From NCBI GenBank assembly GCA_963752855.1, contig CAVVZX010000053.1:13653-77652 (forward strand): 64,000 nt of DNA. The letters are read 5' to 3'. Shown here one piece after another: positions 18,349 to 27,910 of the stretch (position 1 is its first letter; the number at the start of each line of letters is the position of its first letter). The position numbers and the translations under genes were made by a program. The notes beneath the pieces were generated by a model that saw only the letters and a program-made list of their open reading frames with translations, ran no database searches and had not been told where the DNA came from. Source of the DNA: DATJPW01 sp963752855. GTDB lineage: Bacteria > Desulfobacterota > Desulfomonilia > Desulfomonilales > Desulfomonilaceae.

Positions 18349-18720
18349 ATGGAAACGTCCAAAATTCTAGCCAGGATTATCGGCCCCGTCATGGTCATCC
18401 CGGCGATCGGGATATTTCTGAACTTTAATACCTATCAAGGCATGATTGGTGAATTCAGCAAGAGTCCGTCCCTCTGTTATTTGGGCGGATTTATGGCGCT
18501 TCTTATGGGACTTATCATATTGCAGTTTCACAACAAATGGGAGGCCGGTTGGCCCGTAATTATAACGATTCTGGGTTGGATCACTATTATAAAAGGCGTG
18601 GCGCTCATTATCTTCCCGGGGGGTTCTTGGTATGTGACAGGTCCCACGACCCTAATCGTTTCTTTAGGAATATCTTGCGCTGTAGGAGCTTTTCTGACTA
18701 TCAAGGGATATTGGGGATAG
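18349..18720 (+). CDS. Small integral membrane protein, unknown function
   Basis: The 123-residue protein consists almost entirely of four hydrophobic segments (about residues 10-27, 43-60, 67-88 and 99-118) joined by short loops. AAAAGGAGAACCGCAGA supplies a good ribosome site, and a consensus-like promoter lies just upstream, so it appears to be transcribed alone. No conserved catalytic motif is visible and no family was recognised. It is a genuine gene by codon pattern, promoter and ribosome site. Confidence 0.7.
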   Translation: METSKILARIIGPVMVIPAIGIFLNFNTYQGMIGEFSKSPSLCYLGGFMALLMGLIILQFHNKWEAGWPVIITILGWITIIKGVALIIFPGGSWYVTGPTTLIVSLGISCAVGAFLTIKGYWG

Positions 18721-18825
18721 GTGGTTCCTCGACAGATGCGGTTCCCCAGGTCAGCGCATCCTACGTTGTCTGTGCAATTGAGTTGCGATGCTGGGAACCG
18801 AAGGCGGCGGAGGCGTTAACAAATA

Positions 18826-18885
18826 GGAGTTTTTGAAGAGGGGCGACGGGGAGGGACTTTTTGCAAAGAGTCCCTCCCCGGCATT
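18826..18885. repeat. Dispersed nested-hairpin repeat, copy 6
   Basis: GGAGTTTTTGAAGAGGGGCG leads into GGGGAGGGACTTTTTGC, mirrored by AAAGAGTCCCTCCCC. It lies directly after the corrected end of mutL on the minus strand and between convergent genes, a likely transcription stop for either. Confidence 0.8.
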
Positions 18886-18897
18886 TTCACCTTTTTC

Positions 18898-20668
18898 TTA
18901 TTTCCTCCCGATTCGCCTTCTAATCTCACTCAGTGAAAATTTCACCATCAGCGGGCGGCCGTGTGGGCAGACTTCCGGGGAGGCGCCCCGGTCCAGTTGC
19001 GTCAGGAGGTTTCGTATCTCTTCCGGGTCGCATGGGCTGAGTCTCTTTGACCGCGGCCTTACAGGCCATTGTCTTGAACATCTCTTCCCGAAACTTGGCA
19101 GGGTCGGCTCGAAGGCCCGTATCCACTATGACGTCGATCAATTCATTGACCAGCTCGTTCACATCCGAGCTTCCCAGCCAGGTGGGCACGCCCTTGACGA
19201 GGAAGTCGTTTTCACCGAACTCTTCGATATGAAACCCTGCGCTTTGCAGGACATCCAAATGCGCGGCCAAAGCGCGGGCTTCGACAGGCGGATATTCCAG
19301 CAGCGTGGGCATTAATAGGTCCTGAGATGGGAGCCTTTCGCCTTGACGATCCGATCTGACAAGATCGTCGAACAGCACACGCTCATGAGCCGCGTGATGA
19401 TCCATCACTATGAGTTCATCATCACTGTGCAGTACCAGGAACGAACCCGGGAGCGATCCCAGAATCCCGAGAGATGAGAACCTGCCGGGCGCCTCGGTCA
19501 ACGGGGCTGGAGATTCCGGACGGGGAGGCTCAGGCGGCGGGGCAACAGAGTAGGGAGGGATCGAAAACTGCGAGGCGGTTTCGGGCTCTCTTTCTTCCTC
19601 CTGGACGTGACGGGATACGGGCGCGGCGGGCGATCTCGGGAAAATAGATTCCCATCCTCCAGGCGGCGGATTAAAGGGAGCGCCCATGATCGCTTTGTAT
19701 ACTCCGTCAAGAATAAGGTCCGAAATCTGTCTCGGCTTGAGAAAACGGACCTCAGCCTTTTGAGGGTGCACATTCACGTCCAATTCCTCGGGTGGCAGTT
19801 CTATGAACAGAATGGCGAGAGGATAACGGCCGCGCTCGACAAGGCTGGAGAACGCACGGTTAACCGCGGCGTTGACAAGCCTGTCCCTCACAGGCCGGCC
19901 ATTTACGAAAGTAAGGACCGAACGCATACTGGAGCGTGCATAAGGAGGCTTGGCCACGTAACCTCGGAGCCGAGCGCCTTCCACGGAGTAGTCCACCTCC
20001 GCCAGGTTCTCTCGGACGTCCTTGGAATAGAGCGTGTGTATTCGCTCGAATGTGGTTTTGACTGGCGGAGTATCCAACTTCACTCGGCCGTCTTCGGAAT
20101 AGATGAATCCGACGGAAGTGGAGGCTAACGCTATTTTGGTGACCAGTTCCTGGATATAGGCTGCTTCAACCCCAACGGTCTTCAGAAACTTGCGGCGGAC
20201 CGGGACATTATAGAACAGGTTTGCGACCTCAATTACCGTGCCTCTCGGCATCCCCACCTGGACGGACTTCCGGAGCACACCTCCTTCGATTATTATTTCC
20301 GTGCCTGCGACATCGGATTCGTCATTGGTCCTCAGCCTGAGCCGTGAGACCGAAGCGATGCTCGCCAGCGCTTCCCCTCGAAACCCCATAGTGGCAACGT
20401 TCTGCAGGTCTTTTTCCGAGCTGAGCTTCGAGGTGGCGTGCCTTTCCAGGGCCAGGAACGCGTCGTCGTGACTCATGCCGAGGCCGTTGTCCTTAACTCT
20501 GATGAGTTTCTTGCCGCCGTTTTCTATCTCCACCTGAATCGACGTGGCGCCGGCGTCTATGGAGTTCTCCACCAGCTCCTTCACAACGGAAACCGGGCGC
20601 TCCACGACCTCACCGGCCGCGATCCGGTTTATGACAGCTTCATCAAGAATTTTGATACGTCCGGACAT
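18898..20668 (-). CDS. mutL: DNA mismatch repair protein MutL, frameshift near the end
   Basis: The N-terminal GHKL ATPase is intact: AAGEVVERPVSVVKELVENS, DNGLGM, and GFRGEALASIASVSR. The C-terminal dimerisation/endonuclease domain shows DHHAAHERVLFDD (the DQHAxxE-type metal motif with Gln to His and the last Glu to Asp), ACKAAVKETQPM, and CPHGRP. The main frame ends at 18926, but after ETQPMRP the family sequence EEIRNLLTQLD continues if one base near 19023-19030 is removed. That gives CPHGRPLMVKF and a stop at 18898-18900. MutL couples mismatch recognition to strand incision. The change lies in a CCGGG run and is probably a sequence error. Confidence 0.92.
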
Positions 20669-21045
20669 TTTTAAGAGGACTCGCCGGGGAACCCTTTTTT
20701 GTGCAAAAAAGGGTTCCCCGGACCCTTCCCAAAAAACTCTAACAGTCTAATGCGACAAGTTCGATTTGTGGCAGGCTCCATACCCAAATCCGCTCCGCGA
20801 GCAATGCCAAAACATAGTTCCGGACGGTGGTGTGCGGGTAAACTAGTCTCCACTTGTACCTCATTCTTCTCCGCATCGTATGAGAGTTTTCTGAAAGAGG
20901 GTCCAGGTCCACTGGGCGTGGAGCTAACAATGCACCTCAACGTCCCTTGCCTGCGATTAACTCAATGCCTGCACAAAAGCAGTACTCGCTGTGCGCGGAG
21001 CACCTTTTGCAAAAGAGTTTTCCCCCGGGCCACCTCTTTCTGAAA
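20669..21045. other. Intergenic region mutL-ruvB with hairpin repeat
   Basis: No gene was recognised. Copy 7 of the nested-hairpin family occupies the left end. A weaker match (CCTTTTGCAAAAGAGTTTTCC) appears near 21002, just before the ruvB stop, and may be a decayed copy. Confidence 0.45.
20682..20741. repeat. Dispersed nested-hairpin repeat, copy 7
   Basis: CCGGGGAACCCTTTTTTGTG pairs with CAAAAAAGGGTTCCCCGG, a near-perfect hairpin of about 18 bp, then CCCTTCCCAAAAAACTCT closes the outer structure. It lies upstream of mutL on the minus strand. Confidence 0.85.
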
Positions 21046-22074
21046 TCACTGATCGAACAGTTGGGACTGTCCGTCCCGCGTGCGTTTGGCCTTAAAGTGC
21101 TGGAAAGCCCTTTGAGTGGCTACACGCCCGCGTGGGGTCCTGTCGACGAAACCTTCCTTCACCAGGTACGGTTCGTATACATCTTCCAGAGTGTCCCGCT
21201 CTTCTCCGATGGCCGCGGACAGGGTCTCGATCCCCACAGGTCCGCCGCTGAATTTATATATCAGAGTTTCCAGGAACTTCCGGTCCATGTTATCCAGACC
21301 CAGGTCGTCAACGTCCAGCATTTCCAGCGCGCCCATAGCGGTTTTTTTGTCGATCCGACCTTCGCCTCTGACCTGCGCGAAATCCCGGACCCGCCGAGTG
21401 AGTCGATTTGCGACGCGAGGGGTAGCCCGCGCCCGGCTCGCTATTTCCGTGGCGCCGGGTTCATCTATCGCAACGTTGAGGAGCGAGGCGGACCTTTTGA
21501 CAATAATCTTGAGTTCATCGACAGAGTAGAAATCGAGATGAAACATGATTCCGAACCTGTCCCTCAAAGGATTGGTGAGCATGCCGCTTCTGGTCGTGGC
21601 GCCGATCAGTGTGAAGGGCATCAGTTCGAGCTTGATGGTCCTGGCGCTCGGTCCCTGGCCGACCAGCAGATCGAGCTTGAAATCCTCCATAGCCGGATAA
21701 AGTATTTCCTCTACTATCGGGCTAAGCCTATGTATTTCATCTATAAATAATACGTCAAATTTCTCAAGATTCGTCAGGATCGCTGCCAGATCGCCGGCCC
21801 TCTCGATTACCGGTCCGGAAGTCGTTCGGATTTGGACGCCCATCTCATTGGCTATAATATGCGCTAGCGTGGTTTTGCCCAAACCGGGAGGTCCGTGAAA
21901 TAGGATGTGATCCATCGCCTCGCCTCTACCGCGAGCGGCTTCGATGAAAACGGACAGATTCTCCTTTATTCTTTTCTGGCCTACATAATCTACCAGTCGC
22001 TTGGGTCGTAGGGTCCTATCGACCTCATCGTCTTCCGAAACGCGACGGCCTGTGATTATACGTTCTTGCTCCAT
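21046..22074 (-). CDS. ruvB: Holliday junction branch migration ATPase RuvB
   Basis: This 342-residue AAA+ motor pulls DNA through the RuvA-bound Holliday junction. Visible are Walker A GPPGLGKTT (residues 61-69), Walker B VLFIDEIHRL, sensor I GATTRSGML, the arginine finger region PLRDRFGI, and the C-terminal winged helix with TPRGRVATQRAF. Length and order are standard. Unusually for a cluster with ruvC and ruvA close by, ruvB lies on the opposite strand, separated from them by yebC. Intact. Confidence 0.97.
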   Translation of the reverse strand: MEQERIITGRRVSEDDEVDRTLRPKRLVDYVGQKRIKENLSVFIEAARGRGEAMDHILFHGPPGLGKTTLAHIIANEMGVQIRTTSGPVIERAGDLAAILTNLEKFDVLFIDEIHRLSPIVEEILYPAMEDFKLDLLVGQGPSARTIKLELMPFTLIGATTRSGMLTNPLRDRFGIMFHLDFYSVDELKIIVKRSASLLNVAIDEPGATEIASRARATPRVANRLTRRVRDFAQVRGEGRIDKKTAMGALEMLDVDDLGLDNMDRKFLETLIYKFSGGPVGIETLSAAIGEERDTLEDVYEPYLVKEGFVDRTPRGRVATQRAFQHFKAKRTRDGQSQLFDQ

Positions 22075-22596
22075 ATATCAGTCCTCATAGAGAGCTGCCC
22101 TATCCTTGCCCGATTGAAACGGCGCGCTTGTTTTTGATGGGCAGGCACTATATCACGGAATCCCTGTTACGGTAACCATCCAATCTTGTGGGCCAGGCTT
22201 TCCGAGGCTGTCTCAAAATCCTCGATTCCAGGATATGTCCTGTAGGGGTCCCGCGAGACGCGGGATGAACCGCCCGAAATCAGGGCGCTTCTCGAAGCGC
22301 CCCTACCCCGGGAATTCCCGGAGGCCGTTATTCTGAGACAGCCTTTTCCAGCCTGCCGCGAATCAAGTCGCGAATAGGCAGGTTTTGGAGCCCGACCCAC
22401 ACCAGCCAAGACACTTGCTTCACCGAACTTAATGTGTGTGCATAGCGGTTGAAAGTTCTTCTTGTACATGGTAGTGACTAATTAGACGGTGAGATGGGGT
22501 TGCGCTAAGCGAACAGTTCGGAGCGCCCCAACAGACACTCGACTCCAGACACCATACTCAAAGACCGAGCAATCAACTAACCGGAGGGATACCGGC
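22075..22596. other. Intergenic region between ruvB and yebC
   Basis: Divergent promoters for ruvB and the yebC-ruvCA operon are expected here. The main structure is a 138-bp element with inverted ends at 22206-22343. No gene was seen. Confidence 0.4.
22206..22343. repeat. Short element with 10-bp inverted ends
   Basis: GGCTGTCTCA at 22206-22215 and TGAGACAGCC at 22334-22343 bound it. The interior GGGGTCCCGCGAGACGCGGG and GGGCGCTTCTCGAAGCGCCC are themselves hairpins. The interior recurs at about 27660-27722, so this is a mobile or duplicated miniature element. Confidence 0.65.
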
Positions 22597-23346
22597 ATGT
22601 CGGGCCATAATAAATGGAGCACTATTAAGCACAAGAAAGGCGCTGCGGACGCGAAGCGAGGGAAGCTATTCTCCAAGATCATTAAGGAAATTACTATCGC
22701 CGCCCGAATGGGAGGAGGCGACCCGGAAGGCAATCCCCGATTGAGGACCGCGGTTAACGCCGCGCGAGCTGCAAATATGCCAAAAGACAACGTCGACAAG
22801 GCCATAAAAAGAGGGACCGGCGAGATCGAGGGAGTTAATTACGAAGAGATCACTTACGAGGGGTACGGGCCCGGTGGAGTGGCCGTGCTGGTCGAAGCGC
22901 TTACAGACAATAAGAACCGAACAGTGGCGGAAGTGCGCCATATTTTTGAAAAATATAACGGCAATCTTGGTGAATCCGGTTGCGTTTCCTGGATGTTCAA
23001 GAAACAGGGAATGGTAGTCGTGACCGCCGATGGTCTTGATGAGGATGAAGTGATGGAGGTGGCCTTGGAATGCGGGGCTCTTGACGTGAAGAAGGAGGGC
23101 CACGCGTTCGAAGTGACCTCTGACCCGGCTGATGTCGAGACCGTTCGCAAGGCGGTGGAGGATAAGGGCTGGAAGGTCGAGTTGGCGGAAGTGACCATGA
23201 TACCTCAAACCACTGTGAAGCTTGAGGGCAAGAAAGCGGAACAAATGCTCAAAATGATGGACGCCCTTGATGACAACGAGGACACGCAAAAAGTTTTCGC
23301 CAACTTCGACATCTCCGAGGAGGACATGCTAAAACTGTCCGCTTGA
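22597..23346 (+). CDS. yebC: YebC/PmpR-family protein
   Basis: The 249-residue product starts MSGHNKWSTIKHKKGAADAK, the family hallmark, and has GGGDPEGNPRLRTAV, EGYGPGGVAVLVEALTDN and ending ALDDNEDTQKVFANFD. The start is the ATG preceded by CGGAGGG; a longer upstream frame is not family-like. YebC proteins were described as transcriptional regulators and more recently as ribosome-associated factors that relieve stalling at proline-rich stretches. They very often precede ruvC, as here. Intact. Confidence 0.95.
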   Translation: MSGHNKWSTIKHKKGAADAKRGKLFSKIIKEITIAARMGGGDPEGNPRLRTAVNAARAANMPKDNVDKAIKRGTGEIEGVNYEEITYEGYGPGGVAVLVEALTDNKNRTVAEVRHIFEKYNGNLGESGCVSWMFKKQGMVVVTADGLDEDEVMEVALECGALDVKKEGHAFEVTSDPADVETVRKAVEDKGWKVELAEVTMIPQTTVKLEGKKAEQMLKMMDALDDNEDTQKVFANFDISEEDMLKLSA

Positions 23347-23532
23347 GCGCCCGCCGAATCGCGTCGGGTTGTATCCCGCTCTATGAGCGGCGATCCTCAT
23401 TTTTTTGCATAAAATCCTGGAAAGATCCCCTAATCAATAGTATAGACATCAGCGGTCCGGTTTCCGGTCCGAGTGGAATGCCGCGTCGGGGAGGATGGCC
23501 GGATCAATACTCTCCTATGGGCGCCATAACAT

Positions 23533-24018
23533 ATGCTGATCCTCGGAGTTGACCCGGGCAGTAACGTCACGGGATATGGCATAGTCAAAAAAAACAGTGC
23601 GCGTTCGACCCACATTGCCAGCGGCGTGATACGAACATCCGGCAATCGAGGCCAACCGAAGCGTCTGTGGCAGATTTATTGCAAACTGGAGGAGGTCATC
23701 CAAGAGCACAATCCTTCGGTCATGGTCGTGGAGTCACTTTTTCATGGCGTTAACAGCCAAAGCCTGATGAAGTTAAGTCAGGCGCGGGGTATTGTCCTGC
23801 TGCTGGGGGAAATCCATGGAATGGAAATTTTTGAGTACGCTCCTATGCAGATAAAAAAAGGTCTCACCGGTTACGGCAACGCGGAAAAAGAGCAGGTGCT
23901 CTTCATGGTGGGCAACTTGCTGGGATTGCCCGATTTAAAGTCACTTGACGAAGCGGACGCTCTTGCTATGGCTTTATATCATTCACACATTTGTCCGCTC
24001 GAGAGGTATGGTTTATGA
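23533..24018 (+). CDS. ruvC: Crossover junction endodeoxyribonuclease RuvC
   Basis: The 161-residue RNase-H-fold nuclease cuts Holliday junctions. LILGVDPGSNVTGYG holds the first catalytic Asp (residue 7), VVESLFHG the Glu, and SLDEADALAMALYH the C-terminal acidic pair. Length is standard. Its stop overlaps the ruvA start (ATGA), so the two are translationally coupled. It is preceded by yebC in the usual order. Confidence 0.96.
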   Translation: MLILGVDPGSNVTGYGIVKKNSARSTHIASGVIRTSGNRGQPKRLWQIYCKLEEVIQEHNPSVMVVESLFHGVNSQSLMKLSQARGIVLLLGEIHGMEIFEYAPMQIKKGLTGYGNAEKEQVLFMVGNLLGLPDLKSLDEADALAMALYHSHICPLERYGL

Positions 24019-24611
24019 TCGCTTCCTTGCGCGGCCAGGTCATTTCGAGGGGTCTGAATCGAGTTATCATAGAAGCCCAAGGCGTAGGTTATGACGTGGC
24101 TGTTTCCATCTCTACGGCGGAAACTCTCCCTCAAACCGGAGAGGCGTTCCTGCACATTCATACGGCATTGCGAGAAAATGCTCTTGAGCTTTATGGATTC
24201 AAGACCGAGGAGGAAAAGACCCTTTTCGAGATGTTGCTCACAGTGGCCGGAATAGGTCCCAGGACTTCGATGCTGATACTTTCAGGCATCTCTCCGGACG
24301 GCTTCAAACAGGCCGTGCTGGAGGGAGATGTGAGCAAGTTGACCATGATTCCCGGAATTGGCAGAAAATCCGCGGAACGCATTGTCCTGGAGCTTAAAGA
24401 CAAAATCCGTCGGCTTGGTCCGGCAGTCGGAGTTCCTGGTGAAAAGGGCAGGGCGGGCACTCTGGAAGACGATCTTGCGTCGTCGCTTGTCAATTTAGGA
24501 TACCCGGAACGCACCGCAGTCGCCGCTGCGAGAAAAGTCATGAAAGACACAGAGCCGGGCCTGACGCTGTCGCAGGCCGTGAAGGCGGCGCTTAAGCAAT
24601 TGATGAAATAG
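24015..24611 (+). CDS. ruvA: Holliday junction DNA-binding protein RuvA
   Basis: The start MIASLRGQVISRG is chosen because it matches RuvA N-termini and overlaps the ruvC stop by four bases. Domain I is the OB fold (to about residue 62). Domain II has two helix-hairpin-helix motifs, AGIGPRTSMLILSG and IPGIGRKSAERIVLELKDK. The small domain III (DLASSLVNLGYPERTAVAAA) contacts RuvB. About 198 residues, intact. RuvA tetramers clamp the junction for RuvB encoded on the other strand. Confidence 0.96.
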   Translation: MIASLRGQVISRGLNRVIIEAQGVGYDVAVSISTAETLPQTGEAFLHIHTALRENALELYGFKTEEEKTLFEMLLTVAGIGPRTSMLILSGISPDGFKQAVLEGDVSKLTMIPGIGRKSAERIVLELKDKIRRLGPAVGVPGEKGRAGTLEDDLASSLVNLGYPERTAVAAARKVMKDTEPGLTLSQAVKAALKQLMK

Positions 24612-24653
24612 AGGGTCCTGACCCTTCGGATTTGCCAAGAAGGGAGCTTCGTA

Positions 24654-25994
24654 ATGAGATTTGTAATAATAGGAGGAGACGCTGCCGGTATGAGCGCGGC
24701 TTCGAGGGCCAAGCGTAACGATCCCAGCATAGAAACAATTGTTCTGGAACAGACATCCGATGTGTCGTACTCCGCGTGCGGCATGCCATACAATATAGCG
24801 GACCCCAAAAGAGACATGGATGAGCTGATAGTGCGCCGTGCTGAGGTTTTCAGGCAAAAACAAGATATTGATTTGCAGCTTGGTCGGAAGGTCGAACGGA
24901 TAGACAGAGCGAATAAGAAGGTTGTGGGCCGCGGCCCGGGTAATGAAAATTTCGAGACACATTTCGACAAGCTCCTTATAGCTACAGGAGCGAGGCCCCG
25001 AATCCTCAATATACCTGGGAACGATTTGCCTGGAGTGTTGGCGCTCAAATCACTCGAGGATGGCCGGGTCCTGAAGAATTACATAGAATCTCATGGAGTG
25101 AAGAGAGCCGCCATTATAGGAACCGGTTACATCGGCCTGGAGATGGCGGAAGCCTTTCATGCTCGCAACGTCTCCATCCACATGCTCGATATTTTGCCGC
25201 GGCTGTTGCCGTGGTTGCCGGAAACGATGGCCGAAGTGGTCCGAAAGGAGCTTGAAGAAAAGGGTGTGCAACTGCATATGGGCGCCAAGATAGAATCCAT
25301 AGAGCAGGTCGGCTCACAACTTGGACTGAAGTTCGATGGAACAAAAGTTGAAGTGGATATGGTCCTGATGTCGGTGGGGATCATTCCGAATTCGGAAATG
25401 GCCGGAGAGGCAGGATTGGATCTCGGCCCGGCCAATTCCATAGCAGTGGATAAAACTTTACGCACGTCCGACCCTGACATATTTGCCGCTGGCGATTGCG
25501 CGGACGCATTTCATGTGATAACCGGCAAAAGAGTCTGGGTCCCATTGGCTCTGCGAGCTAATCGATCGGGATGGGCGGTCGCCGACAATGTTACGGGCCG
25601 GACGGTGGAGCTGCCGGGCATAGTCGGAACGGCGGTATTCAAAGTCCTGGACCTGGAGGTGGCTCACTCCGGTTTGAGTTTTCAGGAAGCCGGCGCCGCG
25701 GGATTTGATCCTGTGCAGGAGACAATACAAAGCCGGTCGCGAGCGCACGCTCATCCGGGAAATCAGACGATCCACATCAATCTTGTGGCCGACAAAAGAA
25801 CCAGCAGGCTGCTCGGGGCCGACATGGTGGGAAAGGAAGGCGTCGCACATCGCATAGACGCTGTCGTTGTCGCCCTTCATGCGGGGATGACGGTCGAAGA
25901 ATTCTTCCAATGCGACATGGCTTATGCTCCACCTTTTTCTCCCGTCTGGGACCCGATGCTTACTGCGGCAAATCAGTTATTGAAGCGCCTGTGA
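24654..25994 (+). CDS. FAD-dependent CoA-disulfide reductase-like oxidoreductase
   Basis: The 446-residue flavoprotein has an N-terminal FAD-binding motif (IIGGDAAGMSAASRAKR), the redox-active Cys in YSACGMPYNIA at about residue 43, an NAD(P)-binding motif (IIGTGYIGLEMAEAF) near 145, and a second FAD motif (DIFAAGDCADA) near 280. It also has the dimerisation domain. A single Cys in SxCGMPY marks the CoA-disulfide reductase / NADH oxidase / persulfide reductase group, which handles CoA disulfide, persulfides or oxygen. No C-terminal rhodanese domain is fused. The gene follows ruvA by 42 bases with AAGAAGGGAGC as ribosome site and may be co-transcribed. Substrate uncertain. Confidence 0.9.
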   Translation: MRFVIIGGDAAGMSAASRAKRNDPSIETIVLEQTSDVSYSACGMPYNIADPKRDMDELIVRRAEVFRQKQDIDLQLGRKVERIDRANKKVVGRGPGNENFETHFDKLLIATGARPRILNIPGNDLPGVLALKSLEDGRVLKNYIESHGVKRAAIIGTGYIGLEMAEAFHARNVSIHMLDILPRLLPWLPETMAEVVRKELEEKGVQLHMGAKIESIEQVGSQLGLKFDGTKVEVDMVLMSVGIIPNSEMAGEAGLDLGPANSIAVDKTLRTSDPDIFAAGDCADAFHVITGKRVWVPLALRANRSGWAVADNVTGRTVELPGIVGTAVFKVLDLEVAHSGLSFQEAGAAGFDPVQETIQSRSRAHAHPGNQTIHINLVADKRTSRLLGADMVGKEGVAHRIDAVVVALHAGMTVEEFFQCDMAYAPPFSPVWDPMLTAANQLLKRL

Positions 25995-26146
25995 AAGCGC
26001 CGCACAATTTCTCGGTAGGCGCCCACGGCTATTCTTGTTATCCCCCTTTAGGCAATCAGTTCGTCTCCGCGCGGATAAATGCCTACTGCGGGAGTTAGAA
26101 TCTATTTGAATCAATCAAGGTTTCGGGTTAGATTTGAGTGAGAAAC

Positions 26147-26782
26147 ATGTTCCATCAAGACAAAATGGTGAATCAGCTGAAAGCCACATATTTTGACAGT
26201 CAAGCGCACGCAGAGTGGGCCGCTCCGGACTATACTCCGGATCAAATGCAGAAAATCGATTACCTTCTTGCCGAGGCGGATATACGCGGTGGTCACCATA
26301 TCGTTGAGCCGGGCTGCGGCACAGGACGTCTAACAGAGATTCTGGCTGATTGGGTCGGGTCGAACGGTCTCGTAATGGCGATCGATATAAGCCCGCGGAT
26401 GATAGAAGCCTGCCGACGTCGTCTGGCTGCTCGTAGAAACGTTAAAATCCAGTGCGCGGCCGTAGAGGATTTTGCCTTTCCGAAAGAAGCTTTTGACATA
26501 GTCATCTGCCACAATGTATTTCCACATTTCGACGACAAGGCTGCCGCGCTGAGTATCTTGTCCGCGACGCTAAAACCTACCGGAAAATTCATGGTGTTCC
26601 ATTTTATGAATTCCGCGGGGATTAATGATATTCATCGCAAGGCTCATCCGGCCTTGATCAATGACTTGATGCCCGACGCCGGAGAAATGGAGAGGCTTTT
26701 TAAGGAGGCAGGGCTCAATATTGATTTTCTTCTGGACGATGATCAGGGATATTTCTTAAGCGCCACCGTCGCCAAATTATGA
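26147..26782 (+). CDS. Class I SAM-dependent methyltransferase
   Basis: About 211 residues with a Rossmann methyltransferase core: VEPGCGTGRLTEIL (motif I), VMAIDISPRMIEACRRRL (acidic loop binding the ribose), and VICHNVFPHFDDK (motif IV). A short N-terminal helix region (FHQDKMVNQLKATYFDSQA) precedes the core. The ATG at 26147 is chosen; a GTG nine bases upstream is an alternative. The substrate is not evident. The following gene, an aminoacyl-tRNA:protein transferase, starts about 50 bases later and may be co-transcribed. Confidence 0.85.
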   Translation: MFHQDKMVNQLKATYFDSQAHAEWAAPDYTPDQMQKIDYLLAEADIRGGHHIVEPGCGTGRLTEILADWVGSNGLVMAIDISPRMIEACRRRLAARRNVKIQCAAVEDFAFPKEAFDIVICHNVFPHFDDKAAALSILSATLKPTGKFMVFHFMNSAGINDIHRKAHPALINDLMPDAGEMERLFKEAGLNIDFLLDDDQGYFLSATVAKL

Positions 26783-26830
26783 GCTGGACCGCAACGCTCT
26801 GCGTCGGATCTTCCGGAACCGCGGCTTGAA

Positions 26831-27604
26831 ATGATGAATGATCTGCCACACCGTTCGGGACAAACTTCGGTAGCTGATTCCGGTATACAATCCCCCGTTT
26901 GCGGCGCGATCCCGTTGGATCTTCTTTTTGTCGGGGACGCCCATCCGTGCCCGTATCTTCCTGGCCGGCAAGCGATGGAAGAAGTATTCCTCGCGTTTGA
27001 ATTCCCGCCGGAGCTTTACCACGATTTTATGGATTGCGGATTTCGCCGATCGGGAGACCTGTTCTATCGGCCGATTTGTGAAAATTGCCGCGAATGCCGG
27101 GCGATAAGAGTTCCGATTTCGGATTTTCAGACTTCCAAATCCCAGAGGCGGGTCCTAAGAAAGAACCAGGATCTAACGGTAACGACGAAGGAGCCCCACT
27201 TCACAGAAGAGAAATTCAGGATCTTTCGCGACTATTCGGAGTTTCAGCACAATTCCGATCCGGAAGACTCTCCGGAAGGATTCCGAAATCATCTTTACGT
27301 ATCCCCGGTGACGACACTGGAATTCGAGTATCGCCTGGCGGACCGCCTCGTGGCGGTTTCCATTGCGGATGTTTGCTCCGGATCTCTGTCCAGCGTGTAT
27401 GCGTATTATGATCCCGAATTTTCGGAACGCAGCCTTGGGACGTTTTCCGCTTTGTGGGAGATACTTTCTTGCCGAGGTAAAGGCATTCCTTATTATTATA
27501 TTGGCTTCTATATACGCGACTGCCCGTCCATGAGCTACAAGGCTCGATTCAGGCAGCACGAGGTTCTGAGTCCTGACTACGAGTGGATCAGAGGGAATTC
27601 CTGA
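26831..27604 (+). CDS. bpt: Aminoacyl-tRNA:protein transferase (Bpt/Ate type)
   Basis: The product (257 residues) belongs to the arginyl/leucyl-tRNA-protein transferase family. It shows HPCPYLPGRQAMEEVF near residue 38, the segment MDCGFRRSGDLFYRPICENC with paired cysteines, CRECRAIRVPISDF, and the GNAT-like C-terminal core YYDPEFSERSLGTFSAL and YYIGFYIRDCPSMSYKARF. Bacterial Bpt adds leucine to N-terminal Asp/Glu, feeding substrates to the N-end-rule pathway and ClpS/ClpA. No clpS or clpA is nearby, but a ClpX-like ATPase gene follows 300 bases downstream. Start choice (MMNDLPHRSG) is likely but not certain. Confidence 0.88.
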   Translation: MMNDLPHRSGQTSVADSGIQSPVCGAIPLDLLFVGDAHPCPYLPGRQAMEEVFLAFEFPPELYHDFMDCGFRRSGDLFYRPICENCRECRAIRVPISDFQTSKSQRRVLRKNQDLTVTTKEPHFTEEKFRIFRDYSEFQHNSDPEDSPEGFRNHLYVSPVTTLEFEYRLADRLVAVSIADVCSGSLSSVYAYYDPEFSERSLGTFSALWEILSCRGKGIPYYYIGFYIRDCPSMSYKARFRQHEVLSPDYEWIRGNS

Positions 27605-27910
27605 AGCTACAACAGGTTGCAAGACCTCGAGAGGACATGGCCATGTCGGGTCATTTTGCATGGGTCCCGTGAGACGCCGGATGAATCGCACGAAATAAGG
27701 GCGGTTCTCGAAGCGCCCTATTGCGTCACAAGGCTGTGTCGAGTTCTCGAACCTGATGTAGAAGCCAATGAGATCATCGTTGACGTTATATCTGAACCAG
27801 CGAGACAGAAGGTGTAAACCCGAATTGACCTTTGGGGGTCAGATTATTATATTTAGCTACAGCAATAAGAATATAACGGAGTTTTCCGATTTTTTGAGAG
27901 GCTTAATAAA
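27605..27910. other. Intergenic region with repeat fragment
   Basis: At about 27660-27722 the sequence GGGTCCCGTGAGACGCCGG through GGTTCTCGAAGCGCCC repeats the interior of the 22206-22343 element. No gene was found. GAGAGGCTTAATAAA precedes the ClpX-like start. Confidence 0.5.
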
